Source: Nitrososphaerota archaeon
Lineage (GTDB): Archaea > Thermoproteota > Nitrososphaeria > Nitrososphaerales > Gagatemarchaeaceae
Assembly (NCBI GenBank): GCA_029785375.1
Contig: JAFLZV010000001.1
Coordinates: 76,320 to 124,853 of the forward strand
Reading direction: 5' to 3'
DNA: 48,534 nucleotides
Part shown: piece by piece, positions 8,906-17,112 of the stretch
How the letters are laid out: every line of letters begins with the position of its first letter
How positions within the stretch are numbered: the first letter of the stretch is position 1
Made by a program: the position numbers and the translations under genes
The notes under the pieces: generated by a model
Database searches by the model: none
The model's input: the letters and a program-made list of their open reading frames with translations, nothing else
What the model was told of the DNA's origin: nothing

Positions 8906-9742
8906 TCAGATGCCAAGGGCCCTCAGCACCATCTCTGCGCCCGCGAGGGCCAGGACTATAGCGAACAGCTTCCTGACGGTGGGGTTCCTCGCCCTTGTGA
9001 GCAACCTCGCCCCCACGAAGGCGCCTATCAGTATCCCCAGGGCCACGGGGGCGACGATGACGGGGTTGACGTCCCCTCTGACGAAGTAGATGCCGGCGCT
9101 GGCGGCCGCGGTCACCCCAATCATGAAGTTGGACGTGGTGGTCGACACCTTCATGGGGAGCTTCATCGCCAAGTCCATGGAGAGAACCTTGAACGTCCCG
9201 CTCCCTATACCGAGGAGCCCCGAAATCAGCCCCGCCACCACCATGCCGGCGAGCCCCTCGACTGGGCGAGTCGCGTTGTAATCTACGGTCGAGCCGTCGG
9301 TCTCGACATAGGACCCGGTGAGCTTGAGCTTCTTCGACAGCCCTGAAAGCTCGGGGTTCTCAGGGACGTCCTCGCCTATCTGGCGGATGAGCGGGAGGAG
9401 AGAGGCCAGGAGGATGACGCCGAAGACCAGCTCGAGGATGACGGAGTTGGCGTAAGCCGCTATCAGGGCCCCGACTATGGCCCCGGAGGTCGTTCCGAGC
9501 TCAAGGAACATGCCGACCCTGAGGTTCGTCATCTTGTCCCTGACGTAGGTCGCCGCGGCGCCGCTCGAAGTCGCTATGACAGATACTATGCTCGCGCCTA
9601 TCGCATAGTGGATGTCCACCCCGAGACCGATGGTGAGTATCGGGATGACTACGACGCCGCCACCCAGGCCCACCAGGGAGCCGACTAGACCAGCGGCGAT
9701 CGAGACGAGGAACATTATGATGAGGAGCTCGACTATGAGCAA
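8906..9742 (-). CDS. TauE/SafE-family sulfite/organosulfonate exporter-like permease
   Basis: The 278-residue membrane protein shows the family's duplicated signature. The first half has GLVGSLVGLGGGVVVIPIL; the second half has GMVVAGLISGLLGIGSGTFKVL. About eight membrane helices surround a hydrophilic insert (residues ~140-180). Family members (TSUP/UPF0721) export sulfite, sulfoacetate or related anions. The DUF1634 gene follows and is likely cotranscribed. The start is TTG 9740-9742, with an AT-rich TAATTACC element about 25 bases upstream. The substrate is not shown by the sequence, and no sulfur-metabolism gene lies nearby. Confidence 0.87.
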   Translation of the reverse strand: MLIVELLIIMFLVSIAAGLVGSLVGLGGGVVVIPILTIGLGVDIHYAIGASIVSVIATSSGAAATYVRDKMTNLRVGMFLELGTTSGAIVGALIAAYANSVILELVFGVILLASLLPLIRQIGEDVPENPELSGLSKKLKLTGSYVETDGSTVDYNATRPVEGLAGMVVAGLISGLLGIGSGTFKVLSMDLAMKLPMKVSTTTSNFMIGVTAAASAGIYFVRGDVNPVIVAPVALGILIGAFVGARLLTRARNPTVRKLFAIVLALAGAEMVLRALGI

Positions 9743-9832
9743 ACGAGCCGCTCCCCATAATGATGGTAATTACGCGTTTTCAAAGGGTGAGTCCTTGTCG
9801 ACCTTTGGCTGCACGTCTACGGGCGGCCGTAG

Positions 9833-11509
9833 TCAGCGTGCGACTAGGAGCGAGGGGATCTGGCGGCGCTCCGAAAGGCCGTACCTGGTAGCCTTTTCAA
9901 GGTCCAGACCTCGCTTCTTGCAGATTGACTTCACCTGGCGGAACATCACCCAGCCGCCCAGTCCGACCATGGCCCCGGTGACGTACCTCGCGGCCAGGCT
10001 GGCGTCGCTCGAAGCGCTGGTCGCGTCCCGGGCGGCTATCTTAGCCAGATGCCTGTAGGCAGCGAAGTACACGGCCAGCTGTGACTGGTCCAGTTTCAAA
10101 GACGCGAAATCCCTGCTCTTGAGGAGCCCAAGCGGGACGTGCTGCATGGGGGTGACGGTGAATTCGAACGGGAGCCCGTTGTCGAGGACAGAGTTGCTCA
10201 TCCTGTTGATCAGACCCACCGTGTCCCAGTTGTCTTCGGGGGTTTCGGCCGCCTGCCCCACCTGGACCGTGAAAGCAGGCCTCCAGTAGTATTTGTTCAT
10301 GACATAGGTCCCCCTCCAGACGATGTCGGACCACGACCCGTCCGGGCCGACTTTGAGTGGAAGCGTCTTGTTGGGCATGTGCATCCTCGCCAGGCGGTCG
10401 CTCCCCGTCTCGATGCCGACCTGCAGGCCGATCCAGTTGTTTCTCCCAGCCCTCATGACCGAGGACATCTTGCGCATCAGGTCTGGATAGGCAGCTGGAA
10501 TCGAGATCCTGCCGTGGGTCGGATTGGTGTGGGTGATACCCGGAATGGCCATGACAGCCCTCATCAGGTCTAGGATCGCGTCCTCGTTGGGGACGTAGTT
10601 GCGCCCGTGCTGGTAGGCGAAGACTTCGTCTGTGTGGAGCCAGGCACTGCTCTGGCCAGAGCGGACGTTGACTTCGATTTCGCGCCTCGCTTTTTCAGGC
10701 GAATAGTAGCGTAGAGGCCTGAGCGTGACCTCGCAGAAGTCGCAGCCTATGCCGCACCCGCGCATGATTTCTGTCATCCCCTTCACAGAGGGGTGGACTA
10801 TGTCAGGGATATCGTCGAGAGACGGGAACTGCTTCGAGAACTGGTACCGACTTACGAACTTGGAATTGGGCTCCCACTCCTTCCTGAAGTTTGCGTCGAA
10901 GGTCTGATACCCCCTGAAGAACTCTGTCTTCTCTGTAGAGTCGTCGGAGAGGTACCGGAAGAGGTCACCGGCTATATCGTCAGCTTCGCCCTGGAAAGCG
11001 AAGTCAATCCGGTTCTTGTCGAGTTCCTCTGGCCGGACGGTCAGCTCCCAGACCCCGGGCCCGCCGACGAGAAGTTTCGCCTTCTTCCCCGCCCTCGCTT
11101 TGTTCACCCGCGCGAGCAGGGCTTCGAAGTCCCTCTGGACGTAGGCGCGCGCCCTGGTCTCGAAGAAAACCGCGTATGACATGGTCAGCGGCCCAAGGCC
11201 TAGGGGGTCCATGGTCGAGACGCCGATCACCTCCGTATCGTCGTCTACGAACTCTGAGATATGGTCCTCGTGAGCCACGACCACCTCGTCGCTGGTGAAC
11301 TCCTTTAGCAGGGACGCCTCCAGCTTCCTGATGGCGTAGGGGGCGAGCGCTGCCCTCCCATCGGCGTCGGGAGGAGCGGGACCCTTGAGGAATGAATAGA
11401 TGGCGCCAGGGAAGGCGCTCGTGGGCGCGCTGGCTAGGAAATCGAGCAGTGGGACGCTTCTGTAGCTGCGAGAGAGGGTCGTGTCTGATACAAGCACGAA
11501 CCGGGCCAT
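9833..11509 (-). CDS. Radical SAM protein with N-terminal B12-binding-like region
   Basis: Starting at ATG 11509 (MARFVLVSD), this is a 558-residue protein. Residues 1-200 form a Rossmann-like region (EVIGVSTMDPLG, KLLVGGPGVWEL) like the cobalamin-binding-type domain of B12/radical SAM enzymes. The 4Fe-4S motif is C252-x3-C256-x2-C259 (GCGIGCDFC), followed by PEKARREIE and GLQVGIETGSDRL, typical of the radical SAM barrel. No DxHxxG cobalamin-ligand motif is evident, so B12 binding is doubtful. The enzyme class (methylthiotransferase-like or other) and substrate are unknown. A longer frame starting at 11689 would begin upstream of the TTTTTTAAG element (11540-11550) and overlap the next gene, so I reject it. 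Confidence 0.82.
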   Translation of the reverse strand: MARFVLVSDTTLSRSYRSVPLLDFLASAPTSAFPGAIYSFLKGPAPPDADGRAALAPYAIRKLEASLLKEFTSDEVVVAHEDHISEFVDDDTEVIGVSTMDPLGLGPLTMSYAVFFETRARAYVQRDFEALLARVNKARAGKKAKLLVGGPGVWELTVRPEELDKNRIDFAFQGEADDIAGDLFRYLSDDSTEKTEFFRGYQTFDANFRKEWEPNSKFVSRYQFSKQFPSLDDIPDIVHPSVKGMTEIMRGCGIGCDFCEVTLRPLRYYSPEKARREIEVNVRSGQSSAWLHTDEVFAYQHGRNYVPNEDAILDLMRAVMAIPGITHTNPTHGRISIPAAYPDLMRKMSSVMRAGRNNWIGLQVGIETGSDRLARMHMPNKTLPLKVGPDGSWSDIVWRGTYVMNKYYWRPAFTVQVGQAAETPEDNWDTVGLINRMSNSVLDNGLPFEFTVTPMQHVPLGLLKSRDFASLKLDQSQLAVYFAAYRHLAKIAARDATSASSDASLAARYVTGAMVGLGGWVMFRQVKSICKKRGLDLEKATRYGLSERRQIPSLLVAR

Positions 11510-11550
11510 ATCTGCACGTCCGAAATCAGTGACCCGGAGCTTAAAAAATC

Positions 11551-12090
11551 CTACAGATAGCCTTGAGTTCGATCTAGCCCCGCCTGGAGAATCTTGGTGG
11601 GAGAGCGGCCCGTCTCGGCCGAGAGGTCGTAATCGTTCGCGTCGTATCCCGCCCTGCAATAGGAGTCCCTGTACTTGATGACAAGCCATGCCTCCCTCGA
11701 GGGACCCAGCCCTTTGGTCCGCACGAGGGCGAAGGAGCCCTTTAGCTTCTGGCCGAATAGGACGAACTTCAGGTTACCCTCGCGCAGCCCCGAGACGGCC
11801 ACTTCGTCCGCTTCGTCCCTGTCCTTGACTGCGCGGCGCGTTCCTGAGGTTTCGACTTCGGGAGCGTAGGTTCCCTGGTCCCAAATCATGACGGCGCTCG
11901 CCCCGTAGCTGCCCCCTGGGATCACCCCCTCGAACCGCCTGTATTCTAGCTCATGAGGTCCGGCCGGTATGGCGAGCCTCCTCGCAGAGGGGTCCAGGGA
12001 AGGCCCCTTTGGGACAGACCATGACGGCATCACTCCGTGCGCCTCCAACCTCAGGTCATAGTGGAGAGACCTGGCCCTGTGCTTGTGCAC
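11551..12090 (-). CDS. Stand-alone LigD-type 3'-phosphoesterase (PE domain)
   Basis: The 179-residue protein matches the phosphoesterase domain of bacterial LigD: HKHRARSLHYDLRLE, SWSVPKGPS, the FEGVIPGGSYG loop and IWDQGTY, with the conserved His, Asp and Arg residues of the Mn-dependent active site. In LigD this domain trims 3'-phosphate or 3'-ribonucleotide ends during end joining. No ligase, primase or Ku gene is nearby. Homology continues upstream of the GTG start (FVV before HKH), back to a TAG about 18 codons earlier, but I see no ATG, GTG or TTG in that stretch. The N terminus may thus be short of a few residues or use a rarer start. The epimerase gene ends 42 bases upstream. Confidence 0.83.
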   Translation of the reverse strand: MHKHRARSLHYDLRLEAHGVMPSWSVPKGPSLDPSARRLAIPAGPHELEYRRFEGVIPGGSYGASAVMIWDQGTYAPEVETSGTRRAVKDRDEADEVAVSGLREGNLKFVLFGQKLKGSFALVRTKGLGPSREAWLVIKYRDSYCRAGYDANDYDLSAETGRSPTKILQAGLDRTQGYL

Positions 12091-12132
12091 GACGAAGAGG
12101 AGAGGGCCCCTGTCCGTGCTGACTTCGCCAGG

Positions 12133-13005
12133 CTAGCTTTGCTGGCGTCGCCAGCTGTGCTCCGGTTCGTAGCCGAGCATCCTCCTCGCCTTGTCTATGG
12201 AGAGCAGTGTCTCGTTCCTGCCGAGACTCTTCTTCACTGGGACCTGTGGGAAGGCAGAGGCCAGGAGCTCCTCGTCGCTCGCGGCCATAACCGTGTCCGA
12301 GTTTGCGATGATGAAAACCTCCGCGCCCTTGATTTTCACTTCGAGCGCCCTTCGCACAGCCTGGGCTGCGTCTCTGGCGTCGATGTACCCCCAAAGGTTC
12401 CACTTGCGGATATTCGGGTCACCCTGGAAAGCTCCGAACTTCTCGTAGTCGTTGGGCTCCATTATGTTAGAGAATCGCAGCGCCACTATCTTCAGGTCAG
12501 GGTCCCACCTGCAGTACTGTTCGGCCATCCTCTCCCCCATGATCTTGCTCAGCGAGTAGGTGCTCTCGGGTCGCCCGGCATACTCCTCGTCCACCGGGAG
12601 GTAGGGGGGCGGGATGTCGAAAGGGAGGCCCAGGACTGTCTCGCTGGACGCCCACACGAGGTTCTTGATCGCGAGCCGGGCCGATGCCTCGAACACGTTG
12701 TAGGTGCTCATGACGTTGTTCTCGAACGTCACCGAGTTGGTGAACAGCCTTGAGTCAGGGATCGCTGCCAGGTGCACCACCCCGTCGACGCCGTGGGGGC
12801 CGCGCTCGACCGCCGCCAGGGAGTCCATGGCCTGGCCGTAGTCAGCGAGGTCGGCCTGTATGGAAGGGCAGAGCTCTTCCGCCGGCTTCTTCTTGTCCAC
12901 GTTGAACACCTCGTAGCCGTGCTCCTTCAGGTCCCTGATGCATGCCCTGCCCGCCTTCCCGCTGCCGCCGGTTACCACCACCCTGGTCAATCTCAACTCG
13001 GCCAT
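12133..13005 (-). CDS. NAD(P)-dependent epimerase/dehydratase (extended SDR)
   Basis: The 290-residue protein has a Rossmann nucleotide-binding motif TGGSGKAG (about 12-19), an acidic DK at the end of beta 2, VDGVVHLAA, and the catalytic YxxxK (Y150, K154, in YSLSK). This is the extended short-chain dehydrogenase fold of nucleotide-sugar epimerases and uronate dehydrogenases. The substrate is unknown. ATG 13003-13005 lies inside the end of the upstream beta-lactamase-fold gene (13-base overlap), so the two are probably cotranscribed. The C terminus (RRMLGYEPEHSW) is typical of this family. Confidence 0.85.
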   Translation of the reverse strand: MAELRLTRVVVTGGSGKAGRACIRDLKEHGYEVFNVDKKKPAEELCPSIQADLADYGQAMDSLAAVERGPHGVDGVVHLAAIPDSRLFTNSVTFENNVMSTYNVFEASARLAIKNLVWASSETVLGLPFDIPPPYLPVDEEYAGRPESTYSLSKIMGERMAEQYCRWDPDLKIVALRFSNIMEPNDYEKFGAFQGDPNIRKWNLWGYIDARDAAQAVRRALEVKIKGAEVFIIANSDTVMAASDEELLASAFPQVPVKKSLGRNETLLSIDKARRMLGYEPEHSWRRQQS

Positions 13006-14384
13006 GTGGTCTCTGTGCGCAGAGGAGAGGGACCGGCCCTCCGGTACCTGTATCTTTCAAAGAACAACTCCACTCCGTGCTGGTCGAACTTGAAGACGAC
13101 CTCCAGCCGAGCGGCCCCTTCTAGGGTGAAGAAGCGCGCCTCTTCACCCTCCCCGCCATCTGGGACAAGTACGATGTTGTTGCCTATGTCCTCCCCCGAG
13201 AGCATCAGGAAGCTACCGGCCTTCTTGACCTCGGCGACCAGCGTGTCCTTGTACGTCGTGTACTGGCCCTCGAGCCTCCTCAGCAGCCGCTCCAGCCTGA
13301 CCGCCCGTAGCTCCTCAGGGTCGGCTCCCGCAAGGAGGGACACGGCAGACATCCCGAGCAGCCCCATGCTGTAGCCGGTGCCGTTGGACAGCAAGACTAC
13401 CCCGGACCTGATGTCACGGACGTACTCCATGTCTGAGGTATAGACGTCCACCGAGCCGCCGTGGCGAACGACCTTGTGCCCGTGGAAGTCTGGGATTATC
13501 ATCAAGCCGTATCCATAGGAGTCCCCCCCGTAGTTTTCGGCGGACCACTTCGCGTAGGGGGTCTCCATCTTGGAAAGGATGTCCCAGGAGACCACCCTCT
13601 TCCCCTCGAACTCTCCGCCGTTGATCAGCATGGTCACGTAGTTTGAAAGGTCTGCGGCGCAGCTCATGATCCCTCCCGCCGCGCCGCTCCCGTATGGGAT
13701 GGGGGTGGGCGTCACCTTCGCGCCCCTTATGGCGTATGGGGTGGCGACGTCAATATCGGTGGAGATGTCAGACCTCGCGAGGAAGGTCCTCTTCATGGCC
13801 AGCGGCGCAAGGACCTCGGCTCTGAGATAGTCGAACCAGTGGCCGCCGCTCACCTTCGAGACTATCTCTCCAAGGAGGACGAATCCCTCGTTGAGATAGT
13901 GGAGCCTCGCCCCCGGCTTCGACACGGTCCAGTCGTCCACCCCGTCCAAGAAAGAGGACATGTCGTCGAGGCTTGCTATGGGGAGCCAGTGATGGTACTC
14001 TCTGAACGCGCTGAACAGGATCACCTCCAGCGAGCCTAGGCCCGGGATCCCGCTCGTGTGGGAAAGCAGGTGGTGTACCTCGACCCCTTGGAAGGCTTTC
14101 TGCTTGAGAGGGATGTACTTGGTGACCTGGTCGTGGAAGTCCATCTTGCCTGACTCCACGAGCTTGCCGACCGCGAGGGCGACGAATGACTTCGTGATCG
14201 AGCCGATCCCATAGAGTGTCTGCGGCGTCGCCGGGCTGGCGGCCCCGGCGTCCTTCCAACCGAAGCCTCTCATATGCACGACCTTCCCATCCTCGATGAC
14301 TGCCGCTGAAACGCTGGGGATCTTGGTCTCGCTCATTCTCGCGAAGACCAGGTCGTCGAATCTCTGCGCGTCGAAAGCTACCAC
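12993..14384 (-). CDS. Serine hydrolase, class C beta-lactamase/penicillin-binding fold
   Basis: The protein carries the three active-site motifs of the family: S62-x-x-K65 (SITK), Y163-x-N165 (YLNEG) and an HxG-type third motif (RHGGS, about 308-311). Archaeal members are usually peptidases or esterases rather than true beta-lactamases. From GTG 14384 it has 463 residues. A TATA box GTTAAAAG (14406-14415) lies exactly 26 bases before this GTG, so I favour it over the upstream GTG 14435. The latter would give 480 residues and overlap the dipeptidase stop as GTGA, a possible second start from the longer transcript. The last ~120 residues (after the catalytic domain) look like a separate small beta domain. 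Confidence 0.83.
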   Translation of the reverse strand: MVAFDAQRFDDLVFARMSETKIPSVSAAVIEDGKVVHMRGFGWKDAGAASPATPQTLYGIGSITKSFVALAVGKLVESGKMDFHDQVTKYIPLKQKAFQGVEVHHLLSHTSGIPGLGSLEVILFSAFREYHHWLPIASLDDMSSFLDGVDDWTVSKPGARLHYLNEGFVLLGEIVSKVSGGHWFDYLRAEVLAPLAMKRTFLARSDISTDIDVATPYAIRGAKVTPTPIPYGSGAAGGIMSCAADLSNYVTMLINGGEFEGKRVVSWDILSKMETPYAKWSAENYGGDSYGYGLMIIPDFHGHKVVRHGGSVDVYTSDMEYVRDIRSGVVLLSNGTGYSMGLLGMSAVSLLAGADPEELRAVRLERLLRRLEGQYTTYKDTLVAEVKKAGSFLMLSGEDIGNNIVLVPDGGEGEEARFFTLEGAARLEVVFKFDQHGVELFFERYRYRRAGPSPLRTETTWPS

Positions 14385-14405
14385 AGGAGGAGTCGCCGGT
14401 CGCCG

Positions 14406-14415
14406 GTTAAAAGAG
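14406..14415 (-). promoter_or_regulatory. TATA box within the end of the dipeptidase operon spacer
   Basis: On the minus strand this reads CTCTTTTAAC. It is centred 26 bases before the GTG start at 14384, consistent with a leaderless transcript for the beta-lactamase-fold gene. Confidence 0.5.
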
Positions 14416-14431
14416 ATGCCATGAACGTGCT

Positions 14432-15430
14432 TCACCAGTGCGACGAACGCTCGAGGATGTACCGGTAGGCGTTACCGTGCATGACCCCGTCCGCCCGATC
14501 TGGGGTAAGTCCAGCACCTACCAGTGCCTTCCTGAGCTTACCCACCTTGGAGACGTCACCGATTTCCTCGGGAGCGCTTGACATCCCCAGGAAGTCTGTC
14601 CCCAGGGCAGGCGCTGCCGGGCCGCCCACCTTGATGAAGCGCTTGGCATGGTCGGCGAGCCTGGCAGGCGTGAACGGGCGGCCGATGCAGCTCCGGATGA
14701 AGGTGAGTCCCACTATTCCACCCCTCCGCCCCGTCTCGCGTATCAGCTCATCCGAGATGTTCCTCAGATTGGGCTGGACCCCTGCGGCGTCAGAGTGGCT
14801 GAAGAATGGGGAGAGCTCGGACGAGCCCAGGGTGTCCGCCGCCGTTCTGGGGGAGGCGTGTGAGAGGTCGACCATCACGCCGAGCTTGTCAGCTGCCGCG
14901 ACGAGTGCCTCGCCTTCGCCTGTGAGCCCGTAGTCCTTGGACGAAAGGCATGACGCCGCAAACTTGTTGTCGTAGTTCCAAGTGAGACCGATGGAGCGCA
15001 CCCCTAGATTGAAGAAGACCTCGAGGTCTTCAGGCTCCCCCAGTGCCTCGCACCCTTCTATGTGGAGGACGACACCGACCCGCCTGCCGAGGGACTCGAT
15101 GTCTTCCCTGGTCCTGACTATCTTGATGTCCTTCGGGTGCATCTTCTCCAGGGCGTAGTATATCTTGACGAGTTCGATGGCGACGTCCCTTGGGGATACG
15201 AGGGCTGAAGAAGCGGACCAGCGCCCATACATCTTCTCCATGGCGGCTATCTTCCTAGGATTGAGGCTCCCGAGGAGCGGAAAGATGGAGCCGAGGACCA
15301 GGGTCATGTCGGCCCTCCTCCACTTCGGGATGTCTGCCTGTCGACCGCGCGCGTCTTCCGAGAACTGCCTGGACCCGCCCATCAGGTAGTAGTAGCCGAT
15401 GTCCTCGTGGAGGTCCACCACCATGGCCAT
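14432..15430 (-). CDS. Membrane dipeptidase-like peptidase, family M19
   Basis: The 332-residue zinc amidohydrolase has VVDLHEDIG at the N terminus (family D-x-H/N-D metal site), EGCEALG (bridging Glu), MVDLSHASPRTAADTL (second-site His), FFSHSDAAGVQPNLRNISDE and a GTDFLG Asp motif. M19 enzymes hydrolyse dipeptides, including those with D-residues. A GATTTAAC box (15447-15454) is 26 bases from ATG 15424, two codons inside the first ATG; either may be used. It lies directly upstream of the beta-lactamase-fold hydrolase, so together they may process peptides. Confidence 0.85.
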   Translation of the reverse strand: MAMVVDLHEDIGYYYLMGGSRQFSEDARGRQADIPKWRRADMTLVLGSIFPLLGSLNPRKIAAMEKMYGRWSASSALVSPRDVAIELVKIYYALEKMHPKDIKIVRTREDIESLGRRVGVVLHIEGCEALGEPEDLEVFFNLGVRSIGLTWNYDNKFAASCLSSKDYGLTGEGEALVAAADKLGVMVDLSHASPRTAADTLGSSELSPFFSHSDAAGVQPNLRNISDELIRETGRRGGIVGLTFIRSCIGRPFTPARLADHAKRFIKVGGPAAPALGTDFLGMSSAPEEIGDVSKVGKLRKALVGAGLTPDRADGVMHGNAYRYILERSSHW

Positions 15431-15466
15431 GACGGATTCGAGTGCCGATTTAACTGTCTCGAGCGC

Positions 15467-16935
15467 TCAAGCGTCAGGCGCTGGCGCTTCCTCAGGGGGC
15501 ACCTGAGGGGACGGGCGAGCCTCGCGGGGCGGTCTTCCCCCTGCAATCAGGACGAAGACGAAAGCTACCGCGAGCAGGGCGGCAGAGATCTCAAACGCGA
15601 AGCGTTGGCCGGACAGATAGGAGATGGCGAGGCTCGGGGGAAGCCTGCCCGACAGGTTCCCTATGAAGAGCTCGTACACCACGCCCGTAGGGATCACTGA
15701 GGTGGCCGCGGTGAGCGAAAGCGCAAAGCTCAGGACCATCCCGGTGTTCCTGAAGGTGTTCATTGCCCCTGATCCCACCCCGTACCTCGCCGGGGGCGTC
15801 GATGACATGATGGCGGAGGTGTTCGCGGGCCAGAAGAAGGCGAGGCCTATCCCAGAGGCCGCCTCGATTCCTCCTATCTGCAGCAGGGTCGTGCTCACGG
15901 TCAGTTGGCTGAAGAGCAGTAGGGCGCCCAGAAGCACCAGGGTGCCCACGGCGGAGACACTCCTGAAGCCGAACTTGTCGGATAGCAAGCCCCCTATGGG
16001 GCCGAGGGTAGCGTTCGCCACTGCGAAAGGGATGATGAGGTAGGAAGCGGTCAGAGCGGAGAGCCCGGTGATGCCTTCCAGGTAGAAGATTAGAAGGAAG
16101 TTGACGCTGAAGAGCGCGACGAACTGGAGCATCGCGGCCATGATAGAGAAGGTGAAGACTCTGTTCCTGAAGAAGTCGAAGTCGAGGATTGGATCCACGC
16201 TGTACCTGTCCTCCCATATGGCGAAGGCGACAAAGAACGCCGGAGAGAGCACCAGAGCCGCAATCGTGGTTGAGTCTCGCCAGGAGTAGAGCAGGCCCCA
16301 GGTCACCCCCACCAGAAGTAAGAGCAGGCCCATCGTGAACGACACGGCCGCCGGGATATCGAACGACCCTCGCCGCCCTCCGGCTTGACCGTCCTTAGAG
16401 TCCTGTATCCCCAGACGGTCCCGAAGATGCCTATGGGAATGTTGATGAGGAATATCCAACGCCATGTGGTATAGGTTATGATCACTCCGCCTAGGATTAT
16501 TCCCACTATGTTGCCGAGCCCCTACACAATCGACTGCAGGCCGAACGCCCGACCGGTCTCGCTTCGTGGGAAGGCCTCTGAAAGGATGGCGAAGGAGTTT
16601 GAGGTGAGTAGGGCGGCCCCGATGCCCTGGATCACCCTGAAAGCCACAAGAGGCAGCCCGCTGGAAGCAAAACCACAGAGGGCCGAGCCGACCGTGAAGA
16701 TGGCGAACCCGATGTTGTAGAGTGACTTCCGTCCGTACATGTCGGCGAGCCGCCCCAGGCTCAGCACCATGGCTGTGTTCACCACAAGGTAAGCGACGAC
16801 CACCCAAGCCATGGTCAAGTCTGACTTCAGGTCGGCAGCCATGGGGAATAGGGCGAGCAGGACGACGGTGCTGTCCACCGCCGCCATCATGGCGCCTGTG
16901 GAGGTGACCTACAGAGCCTTCCACTTGTATTCCAA
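15467..16935 (-). pseudogene. MFS drug/proton antiporter (DHA2/EmrB type), broken
   Basis: Pieced together, this is a 14-helix EmrB/QacA-like transporter. It begins at TTG 16935 with MEYKWKAL, then an in-frame TAG (16909-16911), VTSTGAMMAAVDSTVV and the motif A-like GRLADMYGRKSLYNIG. A second in-frame TAG (16522-16524) sits between QSIV and [12 protein letters not shown]. After KPEGGEG (about 16375) a one-base frameshift moves into the frame [13 protein letters not shown], which stays open to the stop at 15467. The C-terminal half (from about 16370) is intact, with helices such as DPILDFDFFRNRVF. Three lesions make it a pseudogene unless they are sequencing errors. It lies next to a transposase remnant. 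Confidence 0.8.
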
Positions 16936-16952
16936 AATGATTCACAAAGAAC

Positions 16953-17112
16953 CTATGTCAGAACCGTTCGTAGAGTCAAGCCGCAGGCGAGCCTGACCAG
17001 CCCCAGGAATGCATCCGGGAGCAGCTCATACCTGACCACGACCTTCATGTAATCTTCCAGCCGGCCGAAGAACCTCTTAACGCTGTACCTAACTGAAGGC
17101 CGAAGAGGCCTC
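16953..17112 (-). mobile_element. Transposase C-terminal remnant (IS5/IS4-like)
   Basis: Reading the minus strand from about 17112 gives SVRYSVKRFFGRLEDY, then RYELLPDAFLGLVRLACG, ending at a TAG (16953-16955). R-x-x-V-x-R-F-F/W-x-x-L, followed by RYE and FLxxVxLAC, is the characteristic last 50 residues of IS5-type DDE transposases. Nothing of the catalytic core is present, because the APC transporter gene begins immediately. No terminal inverted repeats are visible. This is an old, truncated insertion. Confidence 0.5.

Noticed and set aside
11510-11689. N-terminal extension of the radical SAM protein
   Set aside because: It lies upstream of the TATA-like element and overlaps the phosphoesterase gene in another frame; no homology.
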